From assembly GCA_030063045.1 (NCBI GenBank), contig JAQSEB010000010.1, positions 2,101,501 through 2,165,500 on the forward strand: a stretch of DNA of 64,000 bases, in the 5' to 3' direction. A program made the position numbers and the translations under genes. This document shows positions 59,174 through 64,000 of this stretch, one piece after another. This DNA comes from Pratylenchus scribneri. Lineage: Eukaryota > Nematoda > Chromadorea > Rhabditida > Pratylenchidae. The notes under the pieces were generated by a model. The model ran no database searches. It saw only the letters and a program-made list of their open reading frames with translations, and was not told the origin of the DNA. Within the stretch, counting starts at the first letter, position 1. Each line of letters begins with the position of its first letter.

Positions 59174-61371
59174 ATGTCCTGGAAGAATACGGATCCACTG
59201 GATTTATGGAAAACTTCAACAACATTGCCAATAAAAAAGGAACGAGCACAGCCAATTATTGCGGAAGCAGTGTAAAATTTATATTAAATTTAACCTTAAA
59301 TAAATTATTTTAATTGAAGGTATGGATCAGCGCGAACACGATTTTGGTCATCGTTGAATCAAATGAACGCGGCCAGTCGATCACAATTCTTCAGGGATAT
59401 GCTCAAAATATGGCCATATAAATGGGAGAAGCGAGGAATCAAATGGTCAATCAGCGCATTCCCAATGGCAACAATGGCCTCGAGTCTTTATATTTGTAAT
59501 CCAAAATCAATATTAAATAATTTGGAGGTTTAAGGATGATTAGAGGGTAGGGTTTTTAATAAATTTTGCCAAGAAATTCTTGGGAACTTTAGACGATTGG
59601 TGAATCCTCCCTCTTGGAAAAATTAGGTCTCTGGTTCGAATCCGCTTGGGGGAAGTTATTTTTTTTCGAACTTTATAAACACTTATGCACTTTTAAATAT
59701 TTTTTAGTATATTTCTGGAGCAAAAATATGGTATTCCGAACAAAAAACGAATTGCCACAAATAATACTAATCACGAAATTTTTGCAGCCACCCGAATTAC
59801 GTCTGATGTTTTTTTGGTGGATCCAAAGATGAATTTTCTGGAATGCTTGAAGAAAACCTACAGTAAATCGCCCACACTGATGACGCCAGTTCTACTCGGC
59901 ATTTTATCGCAATGGGCCACCTACAGAACAATTTACCAACCTTATATTGAACATGAAGGACAACTATCCAAGAAATCATTGTTTATGCGGGCCTGCTTCA
60001 TTGTAACCGTTTTTGGATTGGGCTTTCCCATGCTTTCGGTGCCCCCAATGGCAAATAGTGCAGTAAGCAGTTTTTATAATTGTTAAATAAATTTATGGAA
60101 ATTATTTAAATGGCCAAAAGATTATAATGGTTCAGTGATCAGTAGTTTGACCTAAACCACCCAAAATCATATATCAAATCGATAGATCTCTTAAACATTG
60201 TTTGATATTGGTTTGGCCTAGGTTTAGCCAATTTAAAAATTGTTTTGTATCAAAAATCATGAGATGGTTTAAACGGTTTAAAACCCTTAATTTTGACTAA
60301 ACCATTCAATCCATCTCGACAAGATCTATCGATTAGCCGGCCATATAGGTCTGGGTTTTCTGGGACAAACCAAAACCACCAAATCCGTTAAAATTATTCG
60401 CCTTCAATGTTTTTTGCCAATTAAATACTAAATTTATCAAATAAATTAATTCATTTATTTTTAGTACAATGCAGAAGAATTGAAAGCTGGAAGGCCAGCC
60501 TATCCAGAAGGCAGTGTGTTCGATATGATTGCACAAACTTTTGAATCCACTCGTTCTCTGTGGCGGAGATTGCCAATTATGCTTGGAGCACATCTTTTGG
60601 TGGTTGGGGCGGCAGTTTCAGCGATGGCTTGGTCAAGAGATAGGTACGCTTTTTTGGAAAATTAATTTAATTGAAATATTTAAAATATAGAAAAAAAACA
60701 TTGAAAATGGTGCGAAAAGGTTTTAACGGTTCAGTGGTTTGAATAGATCACCAAATCGTATATCCAATCGATAAATCTCGTCGAGAGGCATCGTTTGATA
60801 ATAATTTGGTTTAGGTTTAAACCAATTTAAATCAGTTTTGAACAAAAAACCGTTCGATGGTTTAAGCGGTTTAATACCTTTAATTATTGACCAAAAACCA
60901 TGACAATTCGACTCATTTTAATAACTTATCGAATGTGTAAAATGTAAATGGTTTGAGGGTCTAGGACAAACCATTGAACCGTTAAACTTTTCGTCATTTT
61001 CAATTTGTTTTCAATATTTATTAAATTGAAATAATTTTTTAATTTTTAGAATTCACGACACAATCGACCTTGATTCCGAATTGATTATGACATTAATGGA
61101 AGAAAATGAAAGGAAAAAGAATGAAGGAAAGCAATCTTTATTGGAACGATTCAAAATGAACGCCAAAAAATTCACAAATTGGCTCGGACAAACGGATTTT
61201 GGAAAAGCCGGTGGAAAACCAATCAAGGAAACCGGTGATTGGCGCACAGCGAACAGCGGAATATTGGAATGGATGATGGTATTGGTGCATGGAAAACCGC
61301 CCGAAATTCCAACAATGGCCGGAGGAGTTGAAAAGAATATTGCGAGGAGAAACAAAGAAGCAGAAAATTAA
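59174..61371 (+). CDS. Multi-pass membrane protein of unknown function, possibly mitochondrial
   Basis: Exons are 59174-59271, 59320-59495, 59788-60062, 60465-60643 and 61050-61371, giving 349 aa in frame. The end of exon 2 is the least certain point, since a gtctttat donor 14 bases earlier is also possible in the same phase. The ATG chosen is preceded by a ggacag acceptor. The protein has several hydrophobic stretches: WSISAFPMATMASSLYI, PTLMTPVLLGILSQWA, ACFIVTVFGLGFPMLSVPP and LPIMLGAHLLVVGAAVSAMAW. The N-terminus is short and basic without a signal peptide, and the tail is hydrophilic and Lys/Glu-rich (EENERKKNEGKQSLLERFK). A mitochondrial inner-membrane location is possible. I found no family motif. 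Introns 3 and 4 each carry an M1 repeat, and intron 2 carries a SINE-like element. Confidence 0.75.
59575..59735 (+). repeat. tRNA-derived SINE-like element, copy 2
   Basis: A perfect B-box-like ggttcgaatcc lies at about 59634-59644, preceded by an A-box-like ttagacgattgg about 45 bases upstream. It is followed by a T-rich tail (ttttttttcgaactttataa, then cttatgcacttttaaatatt) resembling that of the element in the GTPBP6-like gene. Confidence 0.55.
60110..60400. repeat. MITE-like palindromic repeat, family M1, copy 4
   Basis: It starts aaaagattataatggttcag and ends ...ccgttaaaattatt, with the central ggtttaaacggtttaaaaccc block. It lies in intron 3 of the 349-aa membrane protein gene. Confidence 0.75.
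60712..60992. repeat. MITE-like palindromic repeat, family M1, copy 5
   Basis: It starts gcgaaaaggttttaacggtt and ends cattgaaccgttaaactttt, so the two ends pair. It lies in intron 4 of the same gene, directly after the preceding exon. Confidence 0.75.
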
Positions 61372-61517
61372 ATTCACATCTTATCTATTTTATTGTTTAT
61401 TTTTTCAATGTTTTAATTAGGTTTTATTAATTCACAATAAATTTTATCAAATTGTTTTTTATAATGTTAAACAAAGTGGAATAATGATGATACAAATATT
61501 AAAAATGTGAGAATGTT

Positions 61518-64000
61518 TTACAAAATTTGGGAAACAATTTCGGAAGAATTAATCAATGATTTTCGTCTTTCTCCTCCATTCGGCTTTGACATGACCACAG
61601 CTTTTCCATTTTGTATTTCATCAAAACGAGGTGGCAGCAAATTCAGGAAGACCGCATTTTGTTCATATTCAAGTCGATAATATCTTCAAAATGAATGAAA
61701 TTAATTTGATTAAATTGACTAAAATGTGCTTACTTTGGCCATAGAAAAAGACATGAAAAAATGGCAGCAAACAAAGCACAAAATGCCCAAAAGTCAATGC
61801 TCACTTTAAATTAATATTTTTATTGGATTATTTGAGAGCACACTTACATTTATAATTCCTTTCCTCGCTGTAAAGCCAATCCAACGATTCCAGCGATTGC
61901 ATTCCAAAAGTGAGAAGGAATAATTGAAATTGCCTAAATACAAAATTGTGAAGTAATTTTTGGTTAAATTGACTAACCCGGAAATAATCAAAATGCCCGA
62001 GGATGTTGCCTCAGCCACGGGGAAAGTGCTCTCCACGCCCAGCTCCAAGCTGATTGGAAATATTGGAATTGTAAAGAAGCCGAGAGCGGCGAAAAGCACC
62101 ACCAAAATCGCCGTATCCCAATCGGATTGGTGGCGCCGAAAATGAAGAAACTAAATTCATATTGGATTAGTGTTTTTTTTTTATGAATTTTTTGCTGACC
62201 ACATCCAAAGCGATGGCCACAATTGCAATGCAAAAATAGGAAATTTTGATGAATTCATTGAACCGTTTGGTCCTGTCCACAATCCAACCGGCCAAAATTG
62301 AGGATAGTGTGCCGGTGAAGGCAGAGAGCGATAAAAGATAGGCGGTCACCTTTGAATGAATTTGTGGGGTTTTTTAATGGATGAATGGATTAAACCTTGG
62401 ATTCACCGTAACCAAGACCAATTAATTGTTTGTCGGCGGTCACAAAAATAGACCTTAAGTTTTTGTGAAGAATTAAAAGGTAAATTGAAAATAAAAAACC
62501 ATTGAAGGGCAAATGCCAGACCAAATGTCAAAGTTTGAATGTAAAAAACCGGTGACCTGAAGAGACCAAAAATTCAATTTAAAATTAAAATGTAATTTAC
62601 CGAAAAAGAATGCAAAGGCCCTCCCAAAAGCTGGGTTTATGTTCGCATTGGGAGGAGGCCGACGGCAATGTTGGCGGTTTTGAGCGAGTGACGAATAGAC
62701 AGAAAAACATTACAAAAGAGGCCAAACCCAAAAGGGATAAATTCTGAAAATAACATTCAAATAAATAAATTTGAAAAAAAGACCAACCAAATAAAGGATT
62801 TGGAAATTCAGCCCATTCCCCAATTCTTCTTCTTGCATTGTTGAGGAGGAGGAGACGAAAATAATTGGTGCAATGGAGCCGAGGAATACGCCGAATGGAT
62901 TTGCTGAAATATTTGGGAAAATCAAATAAATTAAATTAATAAAATTGACCAATGAAGGAAAGCGAATTGGCCAATGCCCGTTGGTCCTCTTCAAACCAGT
63001 ATTCGGCAACTTTTGGTGAAAGGCATAGAAAAAATGGTTGACTCATTGCGGCAATTGTTTGACCTAAAAAATGAATCAAATTTGAGTGAATATTTTGTGT
63101 AATTTACCAAAATAAAGTATTGGGAGACGGGCAATTTTGTCAATTTGTGGCAAAGAAGAAATGACGCGAACAATTGCACCGCATAAATTCAGTGCAGAAC
63201 CAAAATGGCACTAAAAACAGTGTTTAAAATGCTGGATTAAATTTGGACATACTGAAACACGAATTCCATATCGATCGGTGATGAACATTCCGAAAAGGCC
63301 GGTCAACACGCCGACCAATTGGAATATTTGTGAGCTCCAAGTTTCGACCTAAAACGATGAATAATTGACTTCGAATTAATGTTAATTTAGGGCTCACATC
63401 GCATCCACTGTTATTGTCCAATTCATCGCCAATCTGCCAATTGCAATGTTCCATTTTGTTCATTTTTGGTGCTGCCAATTGATTCAATGCAATAAAATGC
63501 ATTTGCTGCTTCATGAAGTGGGGCGAATGCAATCCATTGCTTCAAATTTGTTGAGATTATTTTAATTTGATTAGTAAATTTAATTTGGCAAACAATTCAG
63601 TGGCTTGTCCTAGACCCCCAAAACCCTATAATCAATCGATAAATCATTAAGATGTGTCATTTGGTATATAATTTGTTATGGTTTGCTCGAAATCAAAGGG
63701 TAAACCGCTTAAACCATTTATGGTTTTTGGTTCAAAACTAATTTAAAATTGGCTCCTCAAATACTGAACCATTATAATCTTTTCACTATTTTTAATATTT
63801 CCTTTTTAATTTTAATTTAATCACTTACTGTCGCGTTCGATAATGCCAAAAGGCAAACTGTCCCCAACACCACCCATCGTTGCCCATATGATCGGTAGGG
63901 CGGGGCATTTATGACTCGGGCAGGTCTCAAAGCATTTGATGATGAATGTTGTTGTTCATTTTCTTCAGAATTGAATGTGTTGGTATTCGATGATTGTTTC
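61518..64000 (-). CDS. Major facilitator transporter, SLC49A3/MFSD7-like (5' end beyond window)
   Basis: The reading frame ends with TAA at 61518-61520 and runs through about a dozen short exons to the window edge. The first visible exon is 63829-64000. It gives a hydrophilic N-terminal tail, then YRSYGQRWVVLGTVCLLALSNAT joined to QWIAFAP, the first span of SLC49-type carriers. Later blocks fit the family: ANPFGVFLGSIAP, GWIVDRTKRFNE (the DRTK loop), FPISLELGVESTFPVAEATSSG, and a C-terminal YRLEYEQ tail. SLC49 members move haem, choline or related solutes across membranes. The substrate of this one is unknown. In the second exon (63539 downward) the frame that encodes QWIAFAP meets a stop at about 63425, while the next splice needs another frame (NNSGCD/VETW), so a small intron or a frame break is unresolved there. 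Confidence 0.78.
63590..63787. repeat. MITE-like repeat, family M1, copy 6
   Basis: It lies in the first visible intron of the SLC49-like gene, from aacaattcagtggcttgtcc to actgaaccattataatctttt, with inner blocks aaccgcttaaacc and tttggttcaaaac shared by other M1 copies. Confidence 0.65.

Noticed and set aside
59620..59660. Functional tRNA gene suggested by a perfect B box
   Set aside because: The flanking sequence does not fold into a cloverleaf by eye and continues into a tail shared with another intronic element, so a SINE fits better.
59174..61371. Sideroflexin identity for the multi-pass protein
   Set aside because: The characteristic sideroflexin motifs and length pattern are absent; left as unknown.

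Overview
The window is nuclear DNA of a nematode. The evidence is a pair of cuticle collagens, mostly very short introns, 3' splice-acceptor motifs placed just before several start codons as expected for spliced-leader trans-splicing, several GC-AG introns, and closely packed genes on both strands separated by MITE-like repeats. Base composition, the GC-AG introns and the secreted low-complexity genes suggest a tylenchid (plant-parasite-like, clade IV) nematode. That placement is inference, and I do not name a species.

Layout. 1-7 kb: a 653-aa secreted proline-rich protein (+), then a two-pass membrane protein (-). 8.7-13.2 kb: two near-identical cuticle collagens arranged head to head. 14.9-31.1 kb: a dense block with a short URB1-like ribosome-biogenesis protein (-), eIF3i (+), two small secreted proteins (-), a GCN5/PCAF acetyltransferase (-), a coiled-coil protein (+), a GTPBP6/HflX-type GTPase (+) and a histidine acid phosphatase that carries two apparent lesions (+). 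31.5-39.4 kb: an MRG15-type chromodomain protein (-) and a beta-mannosidase (-). 39.4-54.8 kb: a long gene-poor stretch with one strong gene, a two-exon BH3-only protein resembling EGL-1. 54.8-64 kb: a small single-pass membrane protein (-), a mucin-like secreted/membrane protein (+) related to the secreted gene at 19.6 kb, adenylosuccinate synthetase (+), an unknown multi-pass membrane protein (+), and an SLC49A3/MFSD7-type transporter (-) that runs off the right end.

I built the gene models by hand from splice sites. Apart from the two genes flagged as frame-broken, the exon lengths keep frame across every junction listed.

The most interesting item is the EGL-1-like BH3-only gene at 47.68-48.67 kb. 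Other points are the inverted collagen pair with GC-AG introns, a very short URB1, the damaged acid phosphatase, a pair of secreted paralogues with different C-termini, and at least five families of dispersed palindromic or SINE-like elements, most of them inside introns.
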